A stretch of DNA of 64,000 nt. Origin: Gammaproteobacteria bacterium. GTDB lineage: Bacteria > Pseudomonadota > Gammaproteobacteria > Burkholderiales > Gallionellaceae. A program made the translations under genes and the position numbers. Below, piece after piece: positions 22,120 through 30,523 of this stretch. The first letter of the stretch is position 1, and each line of letters starts with the position of its first letter. The stretch is from positions 1-64,000 of the forward strand of contig JAHJBC010000006.1 of the NCBI GenBank assembly GCA_018813765.1, in the 5' to 3' direction. The notes beneath the pieces were generated by a model. The model was not told the origin of the DNA. It saw nothing but the letters and a program-made list of their open reading frames with translations, and ran no database searches.

Positions 22120-22650
22120 TTAGAGCAGCAGTGAAATTCCCGCGATCGCCGCTCCCAGCGCCGCACCCGCCAGCACATCGCTGGGATAGTGCAACCCGAG
22201 GATAGGACGCGAAAGTCCGACCAGCGTCGCGAATGGGACCACCAGCCAGAACAGGCCGGGGTAGTAGGCCAGCACGACGATGCTGAATGCGGCTGCGTGC
22301 ATGGTGTGGCCGGAGGGGAAGCTGAACTGGTCCAGCGTCTTACCCACGCATTTGATAGCGGGGTAGACGTTGAACGGGCGCGGACGCAGCGTTTTGCCCT
22401 TGATGAATTTGTACAGCAGGGTGCCGAGCAGGCCAACGGCGATCATGTGCAGCACGGCGGGCAGGGCGGCGGCGCCATCCTCCAGCAGCAGTACGATCAT
22501 CAGGGTGTACCAGAACACGCCGTCGCCGAGGCGGCTGGCGAAACGGAACAGGTTGCGCACCGTGAAGCTGCGGCTCTGCCGGTTGCAGAACGCGCACAGC
22601 TCAGCGTCCCAGGTCTTAATCTGCTGCAGCTGCAAGTTCAGGTTGGCCAT
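22120..22650 (-). CDS. PAP2-family phosphatase
   Basis: A 176-residue membrane phosphatase of the type-2 phosphatidic acid phosphatase family. The three motifs are visible: KGKTLRPRP, FPSGHTMHA and SRPILGLHYPSDVLAG, the last containing the catalytic His/Asp. About five helices. I used the ATG preceded by GGGAGTCAA. Its start overlaps the 3' end of the glycosyltransferase gene, so the two are co-translated. Likely substrates are phosphatidic acid or undecaprenyl pyrophosphate. Confidence 0.88.
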   Translation of the reverse strand: MANLNLQLQQIKTWDAELCAFCNRQSRSFTVRNLFRFASRLGDGVFWYTLMIVLLLEDGAAALPAVLHMIAVGLLGTLLYKFIKGKTLRPRPFNVYPAIKCVGKTLDQFSFPSGHTMHAAAFSIVVLAYYPGLFWLVVPFATLVGLSRPILGLHYPSDVLAGAALGAAIAGISLLL

Positions 22651-23830
22651 GTTTGACTCCCTGTGCACGTACGGTGTCATACAACACCGTTTCCATCTGA
22701 CCCATGATGTGCTCCCAGGTCAGCGATTCCACCGTCTCGCGTGCTGCGACGCGGATGCGTTGCACGCGTTCCATATCGGAGATCAGCCCGCGCGCTTGCG
22801 CGACGAAGGCATCGGTGTCGGCGAACGGCGCCAGCAGGCCGTTCACGTCGTGGCGGATATGCTGCTGCGCGGCGGCATAGTCATAGGCGACCGTCGCCAG
22901 CCCGCTGGCCATCGCCTCGACGGTGACGTTGCCGTAGGTCTCTGTGAGGCTGGGGTAGAGGAAGATGTCGCCCGAGGCATAGTGCTGCGCCAGCGGCTCG
23001 CCGGTCTGCATGCCGGCGAAGATCACATGCGGATGCTGCTTCTCCAGCTCGGCGCGCGCGGGGCCGTCGCCCACAACCACCATCCGCGCCAGCGGGTTGA
23101 CCTTGCGCATCTGCTCAAAGGCCTGGATGACCACATTCAGGTTCTTTTCCGGCGCGATGCGGCTCACCAGCATCACCACCGGCGTATCCTCGCCCGCGTT
23201 CCAGGAAGCGCGCAGTTCACTGTTGCGCTTGGCGGGATGGAACAGTTCCGCATCCACACCGCGAGAGACCACCAGCACGTTTTTGTAGCCCTCGAACTCC
23301 AGTTGCTGCTGCAGCGAAGCGGTGGGCACCAGCGTGCAAGCCGCCTTGTTGTGGAAATGGCGCAGATAGGCGGCGATGGGCTTCTTCAGCAGGCCGATGC
23401 CGTAGTGCTGCGAATAATTGTGGAAGTTGGTGTGGAAGTCCGTGCTCACCGGGATGCCCAGTTTGTGCGCGGCGGACAGCGCCGACCAGCCCAGCGGGCC
23501 TTCGGTGGCGATGTGCACGATATCGGGACGCTGCTGTTTCCACAGCTTAGTCAGCAGGCCCTTGGCGGGCAGTCCGGACTTCAGTTCGGGGTAACCGGGG
23601 ATGGGCATACCGGAGACCAGCGTCTCCTGGTAGCTCTCTTCCTTCGCCGCCTCATCCTGCTTGCTCTGGCGCGGCCGCACCATGTGGATGCGGTGCCCGC
23701 GCCGGAGCAGGCCGTGCACCATGCGGCCGATGGTGATGGCGACGCCGTTCACCTCCGGGATATAGGTTTCGGTGACCAGTGCGATGTTCAGCGGCCGGAA
23801 CGTATCGGGTATGTAGTCTGGTGTATTCAT
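22616..23830 (-). CDS. GT4-family glycosyltransferase
   Basis: A GT-B fold glycosyltransferase of about 404 residues. N-terminal LVTETYIPEVNGVAITIGR and DFHTNFHNYSQHYG, the nucleotide-sugar region VVMLVSRIAPEKNLNVVIQA, and the C-terminal FLYPSLTETYGNVTVEAMASG with the EX7E motif match PimB/MgtA/SqdX-like enzymes that glycosylate lipids. The second ATG (23830) has AGGATG at suitable distance; the ATG nine bases earlier is also possible. Overlap with the PAP2 gene suggests diacylglycerol generation coupled to glycolipid synthesis, which is inference. Confidence 0.9.
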   Translation of the reverse strand: MNTPDYIPDTFRPLNIALVTETYIPEVNGVAITIGRMVHGLLRRGHRIHMVRPRQSKQDEAAKEESYQETLVSGMPIPGYPELKSGLPAKGLLTKLWKQQRPDIVHIATEGPLGWSALSAAHKLGIPVSTDFHTNFHNYSQHYGIGLLKKPIAAYLRHFHNKAACTLVPTASLQQQLEFEGYKNVLVVSRGVDAELFHPAKRNSELRASWNAGEDTPVVMLVSRIAPEKNLNVVIQAFEQMRKVNPLARMVVVGDGPARAELEKQHPHVIFAGMQTGEPLAQHYASGDIFLYPSLTETYGNVTVEAMASGLATVAYDYAAAQQHIRHDVNGLLAPFADTDAFVAQARGLISDMERVQRIRVAARETVESLTWEHIMGQMETVLYDTVRAQGVKHGQPELAAAAD

Positions 23831-23983
23831 GTCGTGCATCCTGCCGCCGCAATATGAATATTTGATTAAAGTTAATTGAATAGATATTGACAGTCCGCAA
23901 TCTATGTATCTAATTGTAATTAAACGGTAATGTGTTGCGGTTAAACTAATCCCGCCTATCTACGCTCTGAATACAACTTTCAA

Positions 23984-25852
23984 ATGCATCAAGCACTACT
24001 CCCCAAGAGCCGCATAACCGAACGGGTTATTCCCGCGCTGAAGGAATTGCGTGCCGAGGCGATCGCCCTGGAACGTGAGTTCGAAAACGAGATCGATCAT
24101 GTCCCTCCCGGATACCGGGCGAGCGCGGGCAATCTGCTTCATTATCTGGCACTGCGGCAGAGCGATATTCGCGCTCTGCAGCAGGATCTCGCGCTGTTGG
24201 GGCTCAGCCGGTTGGGCAGGTCGGAGGCGCATGCCTTGAGCAGCATCGATGCCGTGCTGGAGGCGGCTTGCGCACTGGCCGGACTGTCGCGCGCAACCAG
24301 GGACCGGCCGAACTCGGTCGACATCAAGACCGGCGAAACCTATTTGAACGAACATGCAAGGAAGCTGCTGGGTGAGCCGTGTCAGAAACATGGCACGCGC
24401 ATCATGGTGACCATGCCCGGCGAGGCGGCACATGATGCCGGCCTGGTGCGTGATCTGGTGGAAGCCGGAATGAACGTCATGCGGATCAATTGTGCGCACG
24501 ATGATGCCCAGGCATGGCTGGCGATGATAGGCCACTTGCGTGCGGCGGAACGCGAGTCGAACAGGAGATGCAAGGTGCTGGCGGATATGGCGGGGCCGAA
24601 ACTGCGGACCGGCAGCATCCGCGCTGTCGACCGACTAATCGAGATCAAGGTCAAGCGCGATTTCCGCGGGAACATCAATGAGCCGACTGCGGTATGGCTG
24701 ACACCGCGCGAAGATTCGCAGACGCCCGCGTTCCCGGTGAAAGCGACATTGCCCACTGACAGGGAGGTACTCGCGGCGGCACAGGAGGGCGACAAGCTTA
24801 TCGCGGAGGACTCCCGCGGCGTGACCCGCGTCCTGACACTGGCGACGCGCAATGGCGATTCCTGGCTGGCGCATTGCCATCAGCACGCCTATATCGCGGA
24901 GGGGGCGTGGTGCGGTCTTTATCGCAACGACGAGATGATCGCGCAGGATCGCATTTCGCCCATTCCCGAGGTGTTCCAACCCATCCTGCTGCATGTCGGT
25001 GATGAACTGCGGGTCACCCGCAGTACCGAGTTGGGCTCGCCTGCGGTATTCAAGGGCGGGCAACTACTGCACCCGGCATCTATCCCCTGCACGCTCGACG
25101 AGGTGTTCGAATCGGCACAGGCGGGGCAGCCGATCTGGTTCGATGACGGCAAGATAGGCGGGACTATCCGTGCCAACGAAGGCGACCATCTCCGGGTGGA
25201 GATCACCCAGGCATCGCCGCAAGGCAGCAAACTCGCGCCGGAGAAGGGCATCAATCTGCCGCAGACGGATATGGACATTCCCGCGCTGACGAAATGCGAT
25301 ATCACCAACCTGACAGTGCTGGCACCGCATATCGATCTGGTGGGTCTCTCGTTCGTGCGCAGTTCGCAGGATGTAACGGCACTGCATCAGCTGCTGGATG
25401 CGCGTGGGCACCATCATCTAGGCACGATACTCAAGATTGAGACCGCACAGGCGTTCGAAGATCTGCCGATGATTCTGCTGACGAGTATGCGCCGCCCGCC
25501 GGTCGGCGTAATGGTGGCGCGCGGCGATCTCGCGGTAGAAGTGGGTTTCGAAAGATTGGCCGAGGTTCAGGAAGAGATACTCTGGATGTGTGAAGCGGCC
25601 CACATCCCGGTCATCTGGGCGACACAGGTACTGGAGAGCATGGCCAAGAGCGGCATGCCATCACGCGCCGAAGTCTCCGATGCCGCGCTGTCGATACGCG
25701 CCGAATGCGTCATGCTCAACAAGGGGCCGTACATTGTAGAAACGCTGCGCTTTCTTGGCGGAGTGCTTGATCGGATGAGCGGCCATCAGGTCAAGCGTCG
25801 TCCGACGATGCGGCGCTTGTCCATATCGCAGTTGCCGAACCGGGAGCAATGA
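23984..25852 (+). CDS. Pyruvate-kinase-like protein with long N-terminal extension
   Basis: A 622-residue protein of the pyruvate kinase barrel family. After an all-helical N-terminal region of about 140 residues come AGMNVMRINCAHD, AGPKLRTGS, WFDDGKIGG, LVGLSFVRSSQDV, GTILKIE, VMVARGDLAVEVGFE and IWATQVLESM, so the substrate, metal and catalytic-Lys segments look kept. The segment before FDDGK is about 80 residues longer than the usual B domain, MLNKGPYI replaces the usual MLSGETA, and the C-terminal allosteric domain is absent. Probably a distinct subfamily; activity is uncertain. No good ribosome site precedes the start. Confidence 0.82.
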   Translation: MHQALLPKSRITERVIPALKELRAEAIALEREFENEIDHVPPGYRASAGNLLHYLALRQSDIRALQQDLALLGLSRLGRSEAHALSSIDAVLEAACALAGLSRATRDRPNSVDIKTGETYLNEHARKLLGEPCQKHGTRIMVTMPGEAAHDAGLVRDLVEAGMNVMRINCAHDDAQAWLAMIGHLRAAERESNRRCKVLADMAGPKLRTGSIRAVDRLIEIKVKRDFRGNINEPTAVWLTPREDSQTPAFPVKATLPTDREVLAAAQEGDKLIAEDSRGVTRVLTLATRNGDSWLAHCHQHAYIAEGAWCGLYRNDEMIAQDRISPIPEVFQPILLHVGDELRVTRSTELGSPAVFKGGQLLHPASIPCTLDEVFESAQAGQPIWFDDGKIGGTIRANEGDHLRVEITQASPQGSKLAPEKGINLPQTDMDIPALTKCDITNLTVLAPHIDLVGLSFVRSSQDVTALHQLLDARGHHHLGTILKIETAQAFEDLPMILLTSMRRPPVGVMVARGDLAVEVGFERLAEVQEEILWMCEAAHIPVIWATQVLESMAKSGMPSRAEVSDAALSIRAECVMLNKGPYIVETLRFLGGVLDRMSGHQVKRRPTMRRLSISQLPNREQ

Positions 25853-26041
25853 ATCGCCTTGTTTTGCAGCTAATGACGTTCACAAGAAGCCATATATCCT
25901 GAAAGCACTGGATTGTCAGGACGACAACATGAGGCGCATGGCGGCCCGCCAGGACAAGAAGAGGTTTAGCGCATGAGTTGAAAATGGCCAGCACCTTCGA
26001 TCTGATGCAGGGCTGAGCGGGCGGGTGACTTGCTGCTGACC
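25853..26041. other. Intergenic region without visible features
   Basis: About 190 bp between convergent genes. I see no gene, tRNA, strong terminator or named repeat in it. Confidence 0.5.
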
Positions 26042-26299
26042 TCAGGATTGTTGATCGGTCTTGCGCCGTTTCTGTTTTTTTTCGATCTTATTGTTCAATT
26101 CCTGCATATTTCTGCGCCATTCTTCCAGTTGTTCGTCTTCCAGTTCAAGCTGGATCGCCAGTGCCTGTTCACGTGTCAGTTTCTCATTTTGAAGGCGGCC
26201 TGGAAGTTTGCCGATCATTCTGGAAAGCAGGCGTTCTGCTTCGTCTTCGGACAGCTCGCGGGCTTTGGCTTCGTACTCGGGTTTGCTCATCTTGCTCAT
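26042..26299 (-). CDS. Small charged hypothetical protein
   Basis: About 85 residues, highly charged, predicted largely helical/coiled coil: KPEYEAKARELSEDEAERLL, then EQALAIQLELEDEQLEEWRR and a Lys/Arg-rich tail (KIEKKQKRRK). The ATG at 26299 has AAAGGAATG upstream at good spacing. It follows dgkA closely on the same strand and may be cotranscribed. I do not recognise a family. Confidence 0.65.
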   Translation of the reverse strand: MSKMSKPEYEAKARELSEDEAERLLSRMIGKLPGRLQNEKLTREQALAIQLELEDEQLEEWRRNMQELNNKIEKKQKRRKTDQQS

Positions 26300-26316
26300 T
26301 TTGGCATTCCTTTCAT

Positions 26317-26706
26317 TCAACTCAGCAGGACCAGTCCCCACACTACTACCACATTAACCAGACTCACCAGCACCGCCGAACTGCCAATGTCCTTGGCGCG
26401 CTTGGCGAGGTCGTGGTTCTCCAGCGAGATGCGGTCCACAGTGGCCTCGATGGCGGAGTTGATCAGTTCGATCATGATCACCAGCAGCACGCTGCCAATC
26501 ATCAGCGCTTTGCCGATAAAGCCCACAGGCAGCCATAGCGCCAGCGGGATGAGGATGATGGCGAGCAGCACTTCCTGGCGGAAGGCATCCTCGTGCTTGT
26601 AGGCGGCGCGGAACCCGGCCAGCGAGTAGCCGAAGGCGTTCCATAGCCGGATCAGGCCGGTCTTGCCTTTGTAGGGACTTTCCACATTCACTCCTGTTGT
26701 TGACAT
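26317..26706 (-). CDS. dgkA: Diacylglycerol kinase (DgkA type)
   Basis: A 129-residue integral membrane kinase that phosphorylates diacylglycerol to phosphatidic acid. It shows the small trimeric DgkA layout: surface helix GLIRLWNAFGYSLAGFRAAY, KHEDAFRQEVLLA, and the catalytic segment IELINSAIEATVDRISLENH followed by KRAKDIGSSAVLVSL. Length agrees with E. coli (122). It is downstream of olsA-olsB on the same strand. Confidence 0.95.
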   Translation of the reverse strand: MSTTGVNVESPYKGKTGLIRLWNAFGYSLAGFRAAYKHEDAFRQEVLLAIILIPLALWLPVGFIGKALMIGSVLLVIMIELINSAIEATVDRISLENHDLAKRAKDIGSSAVLVSLVNVVVVWGLVLLS

Positions 26707-26774
26707 CAGCACTGTACCAAAAAAATGCGCACCGGGAGGTGCGCGAGTAGAGGAGTAAAGCAAACGGTCGTGTC

Positions 26775-27533
26775 TTAGGTCGCTTGGCGCATAAAATGTT
26801 TTGCATAGCGCGCGTTCAGTCGCGACACCGGCAACAGGATGAACAGGTCGGCGCAATTGAAGTCCGGGTCCCAAGCCGGTTCGCTGGCGACATAGGCGCC
26901 GAGGCGCAGGTAGCCCTTGATCAGCGGCGGGACGATGACTTCCAGATTCTGGTTCAACGATTCCAGCGGTAGCGGGCAGTGCGGGAACACGCGGTATTCA
27001 GCGGGTGCGGCATGCAGTTTGTGGATCTTGTTGTACACGCTGGCGGCGTAGTGGCCGCCGTCACCCATGCTGATGCTGGCGCAGCCGATCAGGTATTCGT
27101 GGTTGTGGCGGGTGATGTAGTCGGCCAGTCCGCTCCACAGTTGCGTGATGGTGGCGCCGTCGCGGTAATCCGGGTGCACGCAGGAACGGCCGACCTCGAC
27201 CATGCGGTCGCGCAGATGATGCAGGCGCGACAGGTCGAACTCGGTTTCGGAGTAATAGCCGCCGGCGATATAGGCCTGCTCAGGCGGCAGGATGCGGTAG
27301 GTGCCGACCACTTTTTCATTGCTGTGGTCGCGCACCAGCAGGTGGTCGCAGAACTCGTCGAAGCGGTCGATGTCCAGTCCGGTCTCGGCGCTGGGCAGCT
27401 TCGCGCCCATTTCTTCTCCGAACACCTTGTAGCGGATGCGCTGCGCCTCGGCGATCTCGGCAATGGAATGTGCCAGGCCGAAGCTGAGCCTGCGCTGGGG
27501 TTCCTGGGCTTGCTGGCGGATCAGGTCTAACAT
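26775..27533 (-). CDS. olsB: L-ornithine N-acyltransferase (OlsB type)
   Basis: A 252-residue GNAT-like acyltransferase. ITQLWSGLADYITRHNHEYL, IGCASISMGDGGHYAASVY and RMVEVGRSCVHPDYRDG match the OlsB/hemolysin-like acyltransferase family, which transfers a 3-hydroxyacyl chain from ACP to ornithine, giving lyso-ornithine lipid. The olsA-like gene lies 11 bp upstream on the same strand, completing the pathway. Product identity as ornithine lipid rests on this pairing. Confidence 0.85.
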   Translation of the reverse strand: MLDLIRQQAQEPQRRLSFGLAHSIAEIAEAQRIRYKVFGEEMGAKLPSAETGLDIDRFDEFCDHLLVRDHSNEKVVGTYRILPPEQAYIAGGYYSETEFDLSRLHHLRDRMVEVGRSCVHPDYRDGATITQLWSGLADYITRHNHEYLIGCASISMGDGGHYAASVYNKIHKLHAAPAEYRVFPHCPLPLESLNQNLEVIVPPLIKGYLRLGAYVASEPAWDPDFNCADLFILLPVSRLNARYAKHFMRQAT

Positions 27534-27543
27534 CGTCTTGCTC

Positions 27544-28359
27544 CTATCGTGTCGATGGGAGCAGGTTACTTTCCGTATGTTGCGCGGGGGTTAAGACGAT
27601 ATGAAAGTTGTGTGAATCGGTAGTTGCAAGTGCGGCACTGATCTGCTTGTGTGCGGCACGCGTGAGCGCGCGCCGGTCCATGCTGACGGCTTGCAGGGAC
27701 GGTGTCGCCATCAGGCGCACATGCAGTTCCGGCGTACACAGAATGTTCCACATCGAGGCGCCGAACGACAATTCGTCGATATAGGCGGCGGCGGTGCTGC
27801 GCATCCCCGACTCGTCCTGATAACGGATGGCGACGGGGAATACCTGCGCGCCGGCATCGATGGCGGGCTGCAATAGCGATGAGTGGAAATGCGCGACATG
27901 CGAGCCGTCGGTGGTGGTGCCCTCGGGAAAGACCGCCAGGCATTCGCCGCTTTGCAGCAATGAGACCAGTTGCACGTTCATGCGCGCCGCGTCGCGCGCC
28001 TTGCCGCGCTCGAGGAATAAAGTCTGGGCGCGGGCGCACAGCCAGCCGATGACGGGCCAGCGCCGTACCTCGGACTTGGCGACGAAGCGCATCGGCACGA
28101 CGGCGTTCAGCACGAACACATCCAGCCAGGAGATGTGGTTGGTGACGATGAGACCGTGATGCAGTCCGTGCAGCGCATCGTCTGCGGCGATATCCACCCT
28201 CACGTTGAAGATGGCCAGCAATCCGGTCGACCAGTTCTGCAGGATGCGGCGGCGCACGTCGCGGGAAAACCAGGGAAAGGAGATCGCCAGGGTGAGGCCG
28301 TAGCCGATGTGCAGGGCCAGTCGTGTGGCGCGGAAGAGGGCGACAAATTTATGTATCAA
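27544..28359 (-). CDS. olsA: Lysophospholipid/lyso-ornithine-lipid acyltransferase (OlsA type)
   Basis: A PlsC-family acyltransferase: LIVTNHISWLDVFVL carries the NHxxxxD catalytic motif and AVFPEGTTTDGSHV the FPEGT motif. Paired with olsB it would acylate lyso-ornithine lipid. The open frame extends upstream to 28458, but that part is only the translation of a REP pair, so I placed the start at the TTG at 28359 with CGGGAAA upstream (271 residues). Start choice is uncertain; the family call is firm. Confidence 0.82.
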   Translation of the reverse strand: MIHKFVALFRATRLALHIGYGLTLAISFPWFSRDVRRRILQNWSTGLLAIFNVRVDIAADDALHGLHHGLIVTNHISWLDVFVLNAVVPMRFVAKSEVRRWPVIGWLCARAQTLFLERGKARDAARMNVQLVSLLQSGECLAVFPEGTTTDGSHVAHFHSSLLQPAIDAGAQVFPVAIRYQDESGMRSTAAAYIDELSFGASMWNILCTPELHVRLMATPSLQAVSMDRRALTRAAHKQISAALATTDSHNFHIVLTPAQHTESNLLPSTR

Positions 28360-28389
28360 AATATTTCCCGATTGCTGGAAAAGGTTTGT

Positions 28390-28450
28390 GGGAGCGCCGA
28401 CGTCCCGTCGGCATGGTTCAAAAAACTGCCGGCGAGACGCCGGCGCTCCC
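28390..28450. repeat. REP pair, GGAG-CGCCGACG family, copy 1
   Basis: GGGAGCGCCGACGTCCCGTCGGCA and an inverted partner GCCGGCGAGACGCCGGCGCTCCC. Two more copies sit before hyaA and before hyaF. In this copy the second arm reads CCGGC in place of CCGAC on both sides of its stem, so pairing is preserved. Confidence 0.88.
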
Positions 28451-28454
28451 ATAC

Positions 28455-28589
28455 TCAATCGGCAGACAGCACCGAGAACACCGAGAACGTGCAGTAATAC
28501 TCCAGCGTTTTTCCAAACCCCCGTGTGAACAGCAGGGAGCGAAAACTGTATTCGGTGGCATCGATACGCTTAGCGGTAAATCGTTTCAT
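28455..28589 (-). CDS. Possible 44-residue small protein after the c-di-GMP gene
   Basis: ATG preceded by AAGGAGTACAAC overlaps the stop of the EAL/GGDEF gene and encodes MKRFTAKRIDATEYSFRSLL and a short tail ending in a repeat-like TFSVFSVLSAD. The ribosome site is strong, but nothing else supports it and the 3' half may be derived from a repeat. Confidence 0.25.
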   Translation of the reverse strand: MKRFTAKRIDATEYSFRSLLFTRGFGKTLEYYCTFSVFSVLSAD

Positions 28590-30360
28590 GTTGTACTCCT
28601 TCGGGTTTGGCAACGGCTGTGCGCTGCTCGATGAACAGGCTGTTGCCGGGGATCTTCTTCGCCATCTTCTTGGCCTCGCTCATCGCGGCCGAGACATCAT
28701 GGTGCGACTGGAACTGGCCGGGCGCCACCTGGGTCGCGCCGATGGACAGGCTGGTGAGCGGATGGAACTTCACCGTGCCGTCGCGCCCTTCGCTGCTGTA
28801 GCCTCCCTCGACCAGATGTTCCTCCCGGAACATCAGCGAGGCGGCCTGCTCGAAGGAACGCAGTGCCTGTTCGCAACGCGTCCGCCAGTCGCGGCTCTGC
28901 ATCAGCAAAATGAAATCGTCGCCGCCGATATGGCCGATGAAATCCAGCTTGGGGTCGCAGGCCCAGCTCAGGATGCGGCCGGTGAGCTGGATCATCTCGT
29001 CGCCCTTGCGGTAGCTGTAGGTATCGTTGAACGGCTTGAAATGGTCGAGGTCGCAATAGCAGGCGATGAATGGGGCTTCCGCCTGCAACAGGCGGTCGAT
29101 GTGTTCGTTGATCGGCACGTTGCCGGGCAACAGGGTAAGCGGGTTGGCGTAACGCGCTGCCTCCAGTTGCATCTGGGTCAATTCGCGCAGCAGGTCCTGA
29201 CCCGAGGCGACGCCGATGTAGCGCCCGTTCTCGGTGATGATGAAACCATCGGCGAAATGGCGGCTGTCGGCCTCGGCCAGGAAATGACTGAGCTCCGCGA
29301 TGGGCATGTTCCTCTCGACCAGCAGCGGCTCGCCCGGGATGACCTCGGCGCAGGGCTTCTTGCCGTGCAGCTCGCGCTGGAACGGTTTGGCATAGCGGTC
29401 GAGGAAGTGATAGCGGTTGATGAGTCCGAGCGGGACGCCGTTCCTGACGACCGGGATGATGTGCAATGTTGAGCTGGCGTAGAAGCGCTGGAACAGCTGG
29501 TCGATCAGCGTATCCGGCTGTACCGGTTCGACATAAGTCAGCAGCTTGTGCGCGCGCGTCTGTGAACGGTTAAGCAGGGCGACTTCGGGGAAGACGGCGA
29601 TGTTGGACGAGTTGATGATGCGACTGGTCTCGGTGGACGCCAGCAGCGGCGGTGTGGGGCTGGGGCGCGAGATGAAATAGCCCTGGCCGAGCGCGATACC
29701 GATGTCTTTCACCACACGCAGCTCGGCTGCGGTCTCCACGCCTTCGGCGATGACCTTTGTGTCGCAGCTCTCGGCGATATGCTGGATGGATTTGAGGAAC
29801 TGCAACTTGATCGGGTCGTGATCCACGCCCTGCACGAAATGCATGTCGATCTTGATGAACTCCGGGCGCAGCTCCGACCACAGGCGCAGGCTGGAAAAGC
29901 CTTCGCCCAGATCGTCGATGGCGATCTGGAAACCCATGGCGCGGTAGTGCAGCAGAGCGCTGCGCATTCCCTCGAAATCGAAGGTCGGCTGGTTTTCGGT
30001 GATCTCGATGATTACGCGTCCCGGATCGAGGCCGATCAGCTGCAGGAACTCCAGCGTGCGGCCGTTGCGGAAGCTGGGGTTGGTCAGCGTCTCCGGGCTG
30101 ACATTGAGGAACAGGAAGCCGGGCAGGTTCTGCCGCGCGAACGCCTCCAGCACGGTCTGGCGCGACAGCATCTCCACTTCCACCTGCAATCCCTGCTGCT
30201 CGGCCGCGCCGAACAGGTTGACCGGCGAATGCAGCGGACTGTCCGCCGGACCGCGTATCAGCCCCTCGAAGCCCAGGAACTCGCCGCTCTTGAGATCGAT
30301 GATGGGCTGGAACAGCGCGCTCAGGCGGCGCTGCTCGATGATTTCGCGGAGTGGCGTCAT
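28570..30360 (-). CDS. EAL-CBS-GGDEF cyclic-di-GMP protein
   Basis: About 596 residues from the ATG behind GAGGAGCAAGCC; an ATG at 30453 (GGAGGACAT) would add 31. The order is unusual: EAL domain first, a CBS pair in the middle, GGDEF last. EAL residues look complete (FEGLIRG, FLNVSPE, EITENQ, AIDDLGEGFSSL, FIKIDM, VIAEGVET, ALGQGYFISRP). The GGDEF site reads GGDDF, a variant that can still be active. It may make or degrade c-di-GMP, with the CBS pair sensing a nucleotide. Divergent from the alpha/beta hydrolase gene. Confidence 0.9.
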   Translation of the reverse strand: MTPLREIIEQRRLSALFQPIIDLKSGEFLGFEGLIRGPADSPLHSPVNLFGAAEQQGLQVEVEMLSRQTVLEAFARQNLPGFLFLNVSPETLTNPSFRNGRTLEFLQLIGLDPGRVIIEITENQPTFDFEGMRSALLHYRAMGFQIAIDDLGEGFSSLRLWSELRPEFIKIDMHFVQGVDHDPIKLQFLKSIQHIAESCDTKVIAEGVETAAELRVVKDIGIALGQGYFISRPSPTPPLLASTETSRIINSSNIAVFPEVALLNRSQTRAHKLLTYVEPVQPDTLIDQLFQRFYASSTLHIIPVVRNGVPLGLINRYHFLDRYAKPFQRELHGKKPCAEVIPGEPLLVERNMPIAELSHFLAEADSRHFADGFIITENGRYIGVASGQDLLRELTQMQLEAARYANPLTLLPGNVPINEHIDRLLQAEAPFIACYCDLDHFKPFNDTYSYRKGDEMIQLTGRILSWACDPKLDFIGHIGGDDFILLMQSRDWRTRCEQALRSFEQAASLMFREEHLVEGGYSSEGRDGTVKFHPLTSLSIGATQVAPGQFQSHHDVSAAMSEAKKMAKKIPGNSLFIEQRTAVAKPEGVQHETIYR

Positions 30361-30523
30361 GGCTTGCTCCTCGGCGAGCCGCAGGGGCGGTTTCGCCAAA
30401 AACTGCGCGCGGGCAGTGGTGCGGTACTTTTCCAAAGGTAGAATGCCGGGCATATGTCCTCCAGAGTCCCGAACTTGGGGAACGGACGATAGCTTGCGGT
30501 TGTTACGCGGATATGACGGGGAA

